This document shows, in pieces, positions 19,371 through 30,290 of a DNA stretch of 48,464 nucleotides. Each line of letters begins with the position of its first letter. Within the stretch, counting starts at the first letter, position 1. The notes beneath the pieces were generated by a model, which saw nothing but the letters and a program-made list of their open reading frames with translations, searched no databases and had not been told where the DNA came from. This DNA is from Chara braunii (lineage: Eukaryota > Streptophyta > Charophyceae > Charales > Characeae). A program made the translations under genes and the position numbers. The DNA lies in the NCBI GenBank assembly GCA_003427395.1, contig BFEA01000080.1, forward strand, positions 906,821 through 955,284, read 5' to 3'.

Positions 19371-21444
19371 ACAACCACTCTTGCAGCGTTACATTGCCGA
19401 AATTGTGGTTCGTCAGGCAGACACTAAGTGGAGGGGGAGTGCTAGATATTTTTTGGTGTGATGAGGGGCTCGCCGTCAACATTAGTGAAGGGGGAAATTG
19501 CAGCGTGACTATTGCAGCGGTACGGCAGGCGACACTAGAGGTATCGGTGATAGTCTGTCAGTTGGACCAGGCTTGTCAAGGCGAAGCGGTACTCTGTTTT
19601 TTTTTGTATGTGCACGCCGGTGGTAACGAGGCCATTGTCATTGGTCTGGTGGGATCTTTTGGGACCAGCGAGGCATGCGAGTACAACGGGCGGTGCCGGT
19701 GGAATCGACATTCGCGAGCTTAATTTTTTTTGTGAGGCTTGGTAACAGTGGTTTGGCGAGCATCGTCATCAGCTGCTTGAAGGAATAGTGCGGGACCACT
19801 TGGGACCGCCAGGGATCAGTTAGGACCGTCTAGGACCATCTGGGGCTAGGTGGGACATGAGTGGGCGACGCAGTGACCATTGGGAGCACGTGGCACTTGT
19901 GGTTTTGACACAGGGAGTGTTACTATTTTTTTGGAGAGCATGGTGAGAGTGGTTTCGGCAGTTGGGACCATCCGATGCTACATGTGGTAGTGCGGAACCA
20001 TCCGTGACTACCAGGGACCGGTTGGGGCTGACGTGGGAACCGTGCATTTTTTTGGGGACGTGTGCGGCTCGTCGTTTTCACACTTGGGGCTACCACGTGC
20101 GGAATTTGCGAGTCGGGAACAGATTGGGACAAGCGTTTGGCCTGAGACTTGCCTTGGGACTGCGGTCTTCTTCGTCGCCGAATATATTTTTACTTGGCTT
20201 TCTTGAGTGAGCCAGGCATTTAACACCACTTCACTCAAGGTCAGTTGATTGACTCAGATTTCCCTTCACACCTGTGTGAACCCACACTTTGCTTAACCCT
20301 GTTCGTTTAAAAGGTAGAGGAAAGTCGTGCGTATCGTGCATGTGAATGAAAAAGTCTGACTTGAGCATGGGATTGCACTGGTTTTCTCTTGAACTTGTTG
20401 TCTTTGCGTGTTGTGCAGGTAGGTAGAAGGATGCTTGCAAAGGAGATTGATTATGCCTATCTAAGAAAAGGAAAGAGGAGTGTCTTTTTTTTTCTTCTCA
20501 CCTGCCTGCATGCCAAGAATGGTTGATTGTTTTGAAAAATGTCAATTTTTTGTGCACTGTAAAATGAATTCGATTCAAATAAAGCAAATAAGGTTAAACG
20601 AACGTAATCGTTTCCCAAAGATTGATCATTTCTTTCCAGAATGACTTTTACCTGTCCAAATGGTTCTCATTCTCTGTCTTTTCTAACTCTTTTCCGTTGA
20701 GTTACCTTGTGCAAGAGACGAAGGGGACAATTGAAAATCTACTTGCGGTGAACACATTCTCTTTCTTCAGGAAGCATCTGGGGCGGGGGTTCCTTGCTTT
20801 AGGAGCCGACCCTGTTATCGACCCAGAGTGGACCGTTCTACGAGGGGGTACTTTGTCGATTCGGTGGAGATGACCCAACTTCTCAGATCCGAGTCTTGTG
20901 CTCGGGAAAGGAGGAGGAGTACCCCAGACCACTTCCTAGAGGGAGAGACATGCAACACCTTAAGCAATGCCCCTGATCAAGAATCATCCGCAAAACAGTC
21001 CGTCGTCCAAAAAAATTGAGAAACGTATGGAGACGGATGTGTGTGTGTCCAATCTTAAGTCGGCGGTAGGATGGAATGAATAACTTTGGCAATGCATCTC
21101 ATCAAGTCAAAACTAAGACAGACCAACTACCTTGTCGGCTGCATTGAGGTTATTGTCGAAAACCAACTCCTCGTTGGAGGCTGTATGATTTTTGTGGAAT
21201 TCGACCCGGGGTGACCGGATTTTATTTTGATCTTGTGTTATTGGATGTATCGCATGATGATTCGAGTTCTTCTATTTCAGATTGAATGTACCTTCCTGTC
21301 GACTATGATTGACTTTTTTTTATGTAACTGTGTATGGTTGTTATAGTTTTCTTTGACTAGTGTTTAAAGGGACTAGGATTGAGTTGTGGGTTTCACGCTT
21401 GTTTGAGACTGTCCTAGTCGACCGGCGTATGCTTCGTTCTTTAG
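19371..21444. other. No gene recognised; GGGACC-word region
   Basis: At 19668-20013 the word GGGACC, or AGGACC, occurs at least seven times, often as TGGGACCA or AGGACCGT. This may be a degenerate short repeat. From about 20200 to 21444 the sequence is unremarkable and no frame matches a known family. Confidence 0.5.
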
Positions 21445-21874
21445 GAGATCAGCGCCTTAATGAATGAACGACGTCCGGGTTCAATAGGCGTTTTAACCTC
21501 TCATACCTATACTACAGCGAGCGAGCAAACGCCCTCGGCTGACCCACCTCTGCAATCGCATTTAAAAGTTTTCGCACGTGGGTCGATAGCTCGGTAGGGA
21601 TACGCCCCTGAGGGTGGTGACAGCCCCTTAGGAAAGCAAGTTGTGCCCCGTGGGAACCTATCCTATCGTAGGGGACCGCGGGATGTACAGCTAGCGCACC
21701 CGGCTAGAGCGGCAAAGGGACGACGCGACCGCTCCCGGCTTGGCGGTTCACAGTGTTAATTATGCGTTGTCCCCAAGTTGTCTCTATTTTTGTTTTTCTT
21801 TTAACTCTTGCGTGACATGGTCGGGAGGGCTCTCGCCTCTTCATGAGAAAAGGGGGGGGCCGATGCGCTCGACA
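21445..21874 (+). repeat. Mid-size repeat G, longer copy
   Basis: Begins GAGATCAGCGCC and ends GATGCGCTCGACA, as does 27545-27787. Shared interior pieces include GGTGGTGACA...AAGTTGTGCCCCGTG and TGACATGGTCGGGAGGG. This copy holds about 190 bp more. CCGGGTTCAATAGG (about 21476) and TAGCTCGGTAGGGATACGCC (about 21589) are tRNA-box-like but in an unusual order. Probably a short interspersed element; class uncertain. Confidence 0.6.
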
Positions 21875-23640
21875 TCGTGATTAGCTTTTCCGTTATACTC
21901 TTCGCCTTACACCTAAATGTTAGCATGGTTTGTTGTTACTAATGGGTTCATCCTTGTGGGTATGATCAACTTGTTTTTTTTTTAAAGAGACCTACTTTCC
22001 CGCGACTTACCTTATTCCTCCCCCTCATGAACTCCTACTCACCTGACCAAGATTCTGGTCATGTGCATTCAACATCTGATACAAGGGGATGAGAGTTACG
22101 TTCACGCATAGTAGGGGGAGAAGGAAGCAAGAAACATTGCATAATTGTAGGCATTCGTGGTTGTGTAAACCCGACGCCATATTTTTACTAATTCAGTGTT
22201 CTAGATTCCTCTCGTTAATGTTGTATCGAGAGTAGAGTGGTGTTCGAGTGCGTTGTGCGAATGACCATGTTTTAGAGTTCAAATCGTGCAGTTTGAACTT
22301 TTTGAGGATACTTGTCGTTTAGCTATTGGTTGGTTCAACTTGGTTGGACGTGCTACAGTTCTTTGACCCGGGGGAAGGAATAGGGAGACTAGGAGAATTT
22401 GAGCAATCTTGCTCACGGGCAGACGACTTGAATTTTTCAAGCGGAATAAACGTCGAGAAGTGTATAATATGGAGTAATAGCGAGAGGGTTTGTAGGAGCG
22501 ACCAAGTGAAAAAGAAAAAGAGTTCAACTGCTAACATGACAAATGGTTCATCATCAAGGCCGTTGCAATATAACCTCACTTTGGTAACGACTACTATATA
22601 CTTTGAGAGTTTGTTGATAGGTTATGAGGGGGACTGAGTCCACGGCTGCTGAGGTTCGAGTTGCTGAGACTCAGGCTGATGTTGTTATCGACTAGGTTGA
22701 AACTGCTGTTGCCATCAACGTTGGGGTGTTGTCACAAGTCAAGATAAGGGTTGTTGCTCTGGCTAAGCGAAGTCACAACAGCCACATGGAGTTGTTGTTA
22801 TGTGTCGTTGGAGTAATTTTTTATCGTTATCGGTTGTCACGAGTATCGCAACTACTACATGTTCGGTTCAAACAACTACCGAGTCCTCAAAGCCCGGTGT
22901 GATCACTCCCTCACTTAGCTCTGGTGGGTGTTAAGTACTCGACGCCAATACACTTTTTATTCTCAGACCGGTTACTATGTTGTCCAAGATTGCCAATGAA
23001 CATACGCCTACAGTTGGTGAGGTTGTCTCTTCAATAGGTGGCTGCTACTGCTGTTTTTTGGACTCCGTTGCTGATATATTATTGCTGCAGGTTTTTGCCC
23101 ATTGTATGACTGATTTCGGGATACTATGTTATGACATTCAGATTGGTGTTGTGGTATTTGTGGTCTGTTGACTCAATTTTTGCGTCATTGGGGGGCCCTC
23201 GGACCCTCTTTATGCGAGTCTGAGTAACCCACTCTTGAGCCTCAAGAGACCGACTTTTTTTTCTTTCTTTCTTTCTGACTATGAATGTGGTCTGATTGCT
23301 CGGGAAAAGAAGGCGGCATGTGGGATTGCAATCCACAAGACCGCATCAAGGTCCTATGGAGAGTTTGCCCACCGATTGCGAGAGCTTTGCCGAAGTCCGA
23401 GTCCAATTTTTTATTTTTGACAGAGAATAGGATTGAAATTATTTACTTTAATTTTAATTTTTATTTTTGTTTTGTATCTTATTTCATCATCTATTATGAA
23501 CAAAAAAAAATGAGATATGTGTGAAAGTCGGATTATTTATCTGATTGAAGTAAGGAAAAGGAAAAAGTGGGAAGGCGGGGGAAAGGTGTTTTGCTTGCGT
23601 CTGATCATGGTCAACTAATGGCTGAAATTTCGTTGAATCA
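21875..23640. other. No gene recognised
   Basis: AT-rich DNA without supported genes. A stretch at about 22630-22810 gives an Ala/Val-rich frame (AEVRVAETQADVVID-like) with an internal stop; it resembles no family I can name. A TTTC run lies at about 23258-23276. Confidence 0.5.
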
Positions 23641-24470
23641 CTCTAAGTTTAATGGTTCAATGCTATGTTTTATTTTAATTTGTTGGGTTGAATGCATAAC
23701 CTTCAAAGACTGGGTCTATCCTAAGTTTGACGGTTCAGTCGCTTGTTTAATTTTTTTTTTTTTTAACATGAGGACGAACGGCCTAAGTTAGGAGGCTCAG
23801 ATTCCTGATGCTTTCTTTTGAGTTGTTGAAACAGAATTAGGGACATTCTAAGTTGCGTTAGAATGGACACCCTAAGTTGGGAGATCTGGTCAGTAAGACG
23901 GGAAAAAAAAAAGGGAAGAGAAGCGAACTAAGAGTATAATGTGAAGATAACCCGAACAGGTTGAACGTACCCCTAAGTTGGGGCAGTTCAGTCTTATGCT
24001 TGTGATAATGTAAAAAGACAAAGAGTTAGTATAGAAATTTCTTTTGTTAAATATAACTAAGGCAATATTGGATGTCTCCCTAAGTTGGGTAGGTCTAATC
24101 GGTTCCCTCGAAGAAAATAAATTATAAATTTATGAAAAGTATTTATGGTTGTACAAACTGTTGTTACAGAGGTTAAGCGTACCCCTAAGTTGGGACGGCT
24201 TAATCATACGTCGTCTAGTCTTGTGTCTTATATCGTCAATTAAGAAGAGGTCGGGCGTACCCCTAAGTTGGGGCGGTATGGTAATATATTTTATTTTCAG
24301 AGTTTATATTAGGTCGGACATACCCCTAAGCCGGGGCAGTTTTGTTATACATTTTTCTGTCATGTAAGTTGGGCATACCCTTCAGTTGGGGCAATCTAAT
24401 TGTGCATATTTTATGCTCTCATTTAAGCAGGAGGAACTTACCCCCTAAGTTGGGGCGGTTTGATCTTATG
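23641..24470 (+). repeat. Interspersed repeats with a CCCC-TAAGTT-GGGG core
   Basis: About twelve copies of a ~45-bp unit, consensus CGTACCCCTAAGTTGGGGCG then GTTTRRTYWTATG. They lie near 23641, 23720, 23782, 23848, 23870, 23971, 24079, 24181, 24260, 24323, 24379 and 24441. Spacing is about 55-110 bp in the right half. The core CCCC/GGGG arms can pair around TAAGTT. Copies sharpen from left to right, and the sequences between them are unrelated AT-rich DNA. There are no genes in the tract. Confidence 0.85.
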
Positions 24471-24758
24471 TCATAGGAAAGGGGGATAAAAGTAGGTTAA
24501 AAAAACTGAGAGTCCAATGAACTACTTGGTTAAAGCAAATGTGGGATTGGGAGTGACATTAACTATGCATGTTTAATTGAGGCACCCGCCTGGGGCGTCT
24601 CTTGATAATCTTAGTTTCTTAGATGCTCACCAAGTGTTGGAGTCATAGGTAGACTAGAATGAATAATGGGAAGGAAGTTCCGGATAAGATAAGATTGACC
24701 TTACTAGGAATTAGGACCGGTGCTAGTTTGCGATACCATCTTCAAAGAAGAATCATGT

Positions 24759-26118
24759 AGACTATCATTAGTTCTAGCTATCAGGTAAGTGTCAAACGTT
24801 AGTCCAAAGTGTAGTTGTACTTTGCTTTTGCATTTTCAACTTTGTACAAATCTTGGCAACCTCCTTTTCCTACGGGAAACGCTGCTGAATTTTCATAAAT
24901 ATAAAAAAGAGTTAGTCATTTTGAGTTTAAAAAAATCTTGGAAAAATAATTTTCCTACGGAAAGCGCTATCGAAATTTTCTGAAGATTGAGGAGTTAGTT
25001 CATTTTCTGCTAGAGAGTTTTGACAATCTACCATATCTAAGGGAAATAGTGCCCAAATGTTTAGTTCATTTCCTGCTAGAGAGTTTTGACAATCTACCAT
25101 ATCTAAGGGAAATAGTGCCCAAATGTTTAACAACTTGTTATGCGAGACGGTAACAGAGAAGAGAAACATTAACAAAGGAGTTACGATACGATAGGGAGCG
25201 TGTTCTTCATCTATCCTTAAGAGAGACGATGATTTTTTGGCCTCTCATGTGATCCAAGTCTGCATTTAACAAAGATTCGACTAGTTCAGCTTGATCCATT
25301 TCGAATCAATCAACCTCTGTTATCATTTGATAACAGGTCGGTTTACGACACGACCTATCCGCTTCTGCAGTTCAACCTAAAACCTTAGCCCTTGTGAGTT
25401 TTTATATGTTTGTTGGGATTTTCACTCAGACTTCTTTTTTAAATGACAATTTTCAAGGCGGAGTATTTTTGTTGTATTTTAAGACTATCGTTATTTCTAA
25501 CTATCAGGTAAGTGTCAAACGTTAGTCCAAAGTGTAGTTGTACTTTGCTTTTGAATTTTCAGCTTTGTACAAATCTTGGCAGCCTCCTTTGCTGAATTTT
25601 CATAAAAAAAAAAAAAAAGTTAGTCATTTTGAGTTTAAAAAAATCTTGGAAAAACAATTTTCCTACGGAAAGCGCTATCGAAACTTTCTGAAATTTGAGG
25701 AGTTAGTTCATTTCCTGCTAGAGAGTTTTGACAATCTACCATATCTAAGGGAAATAGTGCCCAAATGTTTAACAACTTGTTATGCGAGGCGGTAACAGAG
25801 AAGAGAAACATTAACAAAGGAGTTGCGGTATGATAGGGAGCGTGTTCTCCATCTATCCTTAAGAGAGACGATGATTTTTTGGCTTGTACTGTGATGCAAG
25901 TCTGCATTTGACAAAGATTCGACTAGTTCAGCTTGATCCATTTCGAATCAATTTACTTCTGTTATCATTTGATAACAGGTCGGTTTATGACACGACCTAT
26001 CTGTTTCTGCATCTCAACCTAACACCTTAGCCCTTGTGAGTTTTTATATGTTTGTTGGGATTTTCACCCAGACTTCTTTTTTAAATGATAATTTTTTTAA
26101 GACGGAGTATTTTTGTTA
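24759..26118 (+). repeat. Tandem duplication of ~0.65-0.72 kb
   Basis: 24759-25481 and 25482-26118 are adjacent direct copies, each starting AGACTATC and passing through TCAGGTAAGTGTCAAACGTT to TTTTTATATGTTTGTTGGGA. The first carries an extra internal tandem copy of a 66-bp unit (24995-25060, then 25061 onward, starting TTAGTTCATTT) and a few more bases near 24868. No coding sense in either. Confidence 0.9.
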
Positions 26119-27544
26119 TAGGATGGTGGAAAATAGTTGGGAAGGCGGGTTATGAGTCGCAAGGAACGATAAAGTTGACTCTCTTAGTGTGTAGACTTTT
26201 GTTGTTGAAATTTGGTTGGATCGCAGGTATGGATGGAAGGTGATGGATTGAGTTTTGGTGATTGTTTGTATATTGCGTGAATGCTGATGGACAAACCACA
26301 TCAATATTTGTGAGAGTGATCGTCCAATGTCATAGAAAACCTTTATATGATTGACTCAACCAGCTTACTTTGCACAACCAAGGGTATGCGCATATGCACA
26401 TACGCTTGATACCCACGATAAGGCGCATGCTTATTTTTGCTATTTGAATTACTTGGTCGGACGGTGGTCCTGAACCTGAAATTTGAGGTCCTTGTTTATA
26501 ACATTTCAGGTTTCTATTCAACATAAAAAAGTTTCCCCTATGCGTTGAACATTTGCGTCATGCCTATCGTAGCGCTCTGCTTAGGGGTCAGAGGGGGCGC
26601 GAGGGTTGAACGGCTCATCCTTCAGCCATTCTATATCGTGAAGGATACCTCATTCCCGATACTTCATTTCCAACACTAGAGTGTCGTGCTCAAGGTTGAA
26701 ACCTGCGGAAGGTCGAGCGATTAATGGTAACTCATGGGGCATCACCATGACAGTCAAATGCGAGAATTCACATAACTGGATATTGTGATTTTCCTTCACC
26801 CCGAGTTTCTTTTTAAACTTCTTTGTGCAGACTTTACATAAAGTCTCACGCGGAATACGTTATGGGTTAGAGTACTCGCAAAGGACTGTGCGTGATTTGG
26901 CCAATTTCTTACGTACGACTGTCTTAGTTAACGCCCATATGTGTTTAGCCTAGGCCAAGGCTTATGGATATTTATACGTTTGTGCGCGCACGATGATTTA
27001 ATTTTCTTGTCTGAAATTTATTTTGGTGGAAAGATAGAGTCCGGGTAGAAAGGTAGACGTGTCCTTGGTAGTGCACCAAACAACGCACCACCACCCAAAA
27101 TTTCTTTCAACCGTCAATGTCATTTTATCGTGCTCCGCATTGGCGAACAGCAAGGTGCAGAAGATGGCGGGATACTCGGTCCGCTTCTGCGCTCGCTAAA
27201 GGACCGACACTTTAGCGTGCACTTCAACCGACACTTGAGCTTGGAATGTGGTCCCATGATTATGAAGGGAACGCACTTTTATGGGCACTGCATAGTACTC
27301 CATCATCGCAAATTCTTGTGTATTCACATATAGCTAAGTCAATATGACAAAAGCTCACGCCGTGACGACTATTTATGTGAAATCTCACGTGATATTTACA
27401 CGCTCAAGCAAGAGAATAGTTACGGGTCGAGCGGTAAAAATTACTAGGCACGATATTGTCAGCAGACTCGACTTTAATTGTCATAACAGTGTATCGCATG
27501 GTTAGAATGGTCATTAGAGTCGACCGACGTAGGATCACGTTCAA
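26119..27544. other. No gene recognised
   Basis: Non-repetitive DNA within this window; frames are short and resemble no family. A nearly self-complementary ATGCGCATATGCACATACGC-type stretch lies at about 26384-26406. Confidence 0.5.
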
Positions 27545-27787
27545 GAGATCAGCGCCTCGGGTGACGATTCCCACGAGGGTCCGATTCGCGCCCACCTAAG
27601 GGATGGTGACAACTCCTGTGGGTGGAGGTAAGTTGTGCCTCGTGTGGTCCTATCTTGTCGAAGGGGCTCACGAGAGGTATGGCTGGCGCACTCGTTCGCA
27701 GCAGCAAACGCTCTGCACGACAAGTCTTGCAAAATCCTGCATGACATGGCCGGGAGGGTCCCCCTGCGGGAATAAATGCGCTCGACA
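27545..27787 (+). repeat. Mid-size repeat G, shorter copy
   Basis: The same ends as 21445-21874 (GAGATCAGCGCC to ATGCGCTCGACA) with an internal deletion. Its right end falls exactly where the Harbinger C-terminal half begins, so it appears to have inserted next to, or into, the transposase. Confidence 0.6.
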
Positions 27788-28278
27788 ATGATATCCGGGT
27801 GCTTCAGCATTCCAATCTGTGGATGCGCATCGGGGACGGGGATCTTTTCCGTGGTTCCGCTATGGTACTGCGGTTCGAGGTGAGAACACACAGGTACATT
27901 CTTAACGATAGCGGTTATCCTCCCATGGAGTGCAACTTCGTTCCTTATGGAGGGGCCAATAAGTGCACCGACGATGAGAGGTTTGACAACAAGAAGAAGG
28001 TTGTTAAAGGAGTAGTGGAGATAACTTTTGGAAGGTTGAAGGGGATGTGGAGGCTTTTCCTCCGCACACACAAAACAAATATGATTACTCTTCCGCAACA
28101 GTCCATCGCCATGTGCATTCTGCACAACATCCTCAAGGACGCAAGCATAGACTTCAACAAGAACTTGTTGTGGGAGGTGGACACGAATGGTGTTTGTTGG
28201 CGAGTGGACTTTGGGTTGGATCACCCTCCCCACCCCATTGTGGAGAATTTCGATCGGCCCTGGGCGTTGGCCTTGTGA
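27787..28278 (+). pseudogene. Harbinger (PIF/HARBI1-type) transposase, C-terminal half
   Basis: Reads in one frame from the His-Asp region (…ND IRVLQHSNLWMRI) through YILNDSGYPPMECNFVPYGG, with the second catalytic Asp. It continues through KVVKGVVEITFGRLKGMWRL, with the catalytic Glu, to MCILHNILKDA and a stop at 28278. This order is the second half of HARBI1-type DDE transposases. The N-terminal half is absent; repeat G lies directly upstream. The reading frame has no internal stop over 160 codons, so the half is younger or better kept than the LINE. It may be the missing part of the pseudogene at 13653-14252. Confidence 0.88.
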
Positions 28279-29219
28279 GAAGCACTTGGGAAGCACATGA
28301 AACTCGAGTGAGCGTGCGTAGTGTCCCCTCGACAGTTCCTCAGACGTTCGAGATGGTCTCTGTGTGGAACGTGATGGACGTTCATCCGACTGGAGCGTTG
28401 TCCATGGAAGACGACGGGATGTGGAGAAGGGTTGGCTTGCGGGTGACGGACGTCATGTTGCTGGGGATGAAAGGGGTGTCGATGTTGTCGGGCGACAATA
28501 TCCTCTAGTTTTATCACCGGACAACTCCGTCTCCCTATTTTTGGTTTTTCGTTTTGGTTGTTTGTTTTTTCTTTTGCGAAACATTTCAAGTGAGATGGAC
28601 GGGTGCTCCATCGTGGATTTCATGAAGACGGCGCTATCACCTTTATTGTTATTTTTGTACATTTCCAGCGCATTGTCTCAACCTCATCTCCAACGTTTTT
28701 TTCTTCGTTTCTATGCATGCAAATTATTTTTTGTCATTCGTGTGTCGAATTGAGAACAAAAATGGGATCGTTCAGTTCCTGCACTCAAACAAATGTCTGG
28801 CTTGATTCTGGTTTTTCAGTTATGTACTTGTTTTGTACTTTTTTTTTATATTTGTTTGTGTCTTTTGCACTTCGTTCATTTGTTTGCAGTCTGCTTACCA
28901 AGTCCACTTTGCATATCCTCGTCGACAAATTGAGGGGATGTTGATCAGAAGGTGGTACCGTGACTGCTCCTATTTACGATGGATTGCTTGTCTGGTTTCG
29001 AAGGTAGAGGAAGTATGCGTATGTGTTGATCGACCAGAATATCATAGATACTTTGATAATTTGTCTGGTTCTGTGCGTTCATTTTCAAAGGTCGACTTTT
29101 GATTGGAATGCGTCTTTTATGCCTTATTATGGGGAGGAACAAGAGGTGTTTCAGGGAATGCAATTCATCTTTTTGGTTAATAATCTAAGATCGTTTCGGG
29201 AAATGGGATACAAAAGGAA
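28279..29219. other. Flank of the Harbinger half; no gene recognised
   Basis: The first 220 bp stay GC-rich and open (VPQTFEMVSVWNVMDVHPTG-like), possibly the rest of the Harbinger element. From about 28510 the sequence turns T-rich and no gene is visible. Confidence 0.4.
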
Positions 29220-30290
29220 GATTGGGTAGAGCCTTTGTGCGACCCAAGCATAAAGACCTTTTGAGGTAGTGACCCATTTCGCCCACTTGCTCTGAGCCTA
29301 TTCGATTGGCTAGTTCGAGGGTGGCCAGAGCCTTGAATTGCCTCCTATTTCGGTTGCCCACTTTTTTAAAATTCAATCTTAAGGATGTGAATTTGTTGGG
29401 GAAAGTCCTGTAGGAGATGAAACATTATTTGTAGCTTATTCAAAGAATATGTTTATCACCTTACCTCATGTTGATATTTTGCAGGCTGTTGATTGGTTGC
29501 TTGGGCATTTCTTTCAAAAAAACTTCGAATATGTGAATGTTTCCAAATGGGTTAGGCAATGTTTTTTGGGGTTTAGACGTGATGAATATGTTCTTGTTAG
29601 ATTCTGGGTTATCCGTGACATGGTGTTATTTGATATGAATCATACTTTCGTATGGTTTGGGCGTGTTTTTCTCAGACATGTTATTGGGGTCTAGATGGCA
29701 AAGTCGACGAGTTATTCCCTGGCATGTACTTTATGTGCAGGGGATGAGAATAAATTCCTCAAGAGCTTATAATGTGATATACAGCTCGAGTTTGGATATC
29801 AGCATTGTCGGCGCTGTCGTCGACCATGATAGGTTTCGGTGGGCCGAGAGCATTCTCGATCGGTTTAAAGGGTGCAATGGTAAAAGGCTTAGGCTTGAAA
29901 GGACTGATGATGGGCAGGATGACTGAAAGTTTACTGGGTTAGTCTGCAAAAAGAGGGGGCTTTAATTCTTACAATTGCTTTGGTGAAGAACCACATTTGG
30001 CAGGATGATTGTTTGGTCTTCGGGGCGTTCAGGATTTTGGATCTTACTCGACGAAGCATGTTAAGATTGGAGCAGTGATTGGGTCCCTGCATAGGATTCA
30101 TAGATGGTCCTCTCACATGTTCGGACGATTTCTAGACATACTTGGCAATTCGAAGGGGTAGTTGATGCGGATGTATCCTTCCTCTCAGATCTCTATGATT
30201 TTCGAGAGATTTGCTACACGTGTACAACCTCCAGAAGGGTTAATCATTGGTCTCTGGAGAACGCCTGCCAGCATTGATTACTTTGGATTC
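29220..30290 (+). pseudogene. Degenerate reverse transcriptase (non-L1 type)
   Basis: Joined by eye across several frames, the segments follow reverse-transcriptase order. First PISPTCSEPIRLASSRVARA (from about 29275), then KNMFITLPHVDILQAVDWLL (from about 29444), then, after a stop, MAKSTSYSLACTLC (about 29695), where active relatives read GIPMGKSTSPxLA. Then VDH in place of the catalytic VDD, followed by RFRWAESILDRFKGC and RLRLERTDDG, and finally IGSLHRIHRWSS. The motif B to motif C order supports an RT; the family is not the L1 type at 5.2-10.5 kb and may be Penelope-like or a streptophyte-specific group. It is dead: stops, frameshifts and a lost Asp. Confidence 0.5.

Noticed and set aside
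18886-19461. Overlapping frames of 100-140 codons on both strands
   Set aside because: Equal openness on both strands and Gly/Arg/Ser-rich products follow from the GC-rich degenerate repeats; there is no family resemblance.
23641-24470. CRISPR array
   Set aside because: Units are diverged, spacing varies from about 20 to 110 bp, spacers are AT-rich and uneven, no cas genes are present and the context is a eukaryotic transposon-rich region.
14245-27787. A 13.5-kb intron joining the two transposase halves
   Set aside because: A GT follows the His-Asp codons at 14250 but no AG acceptor lies just before 27787, and repeat G ends there, so insertion explains the break better.
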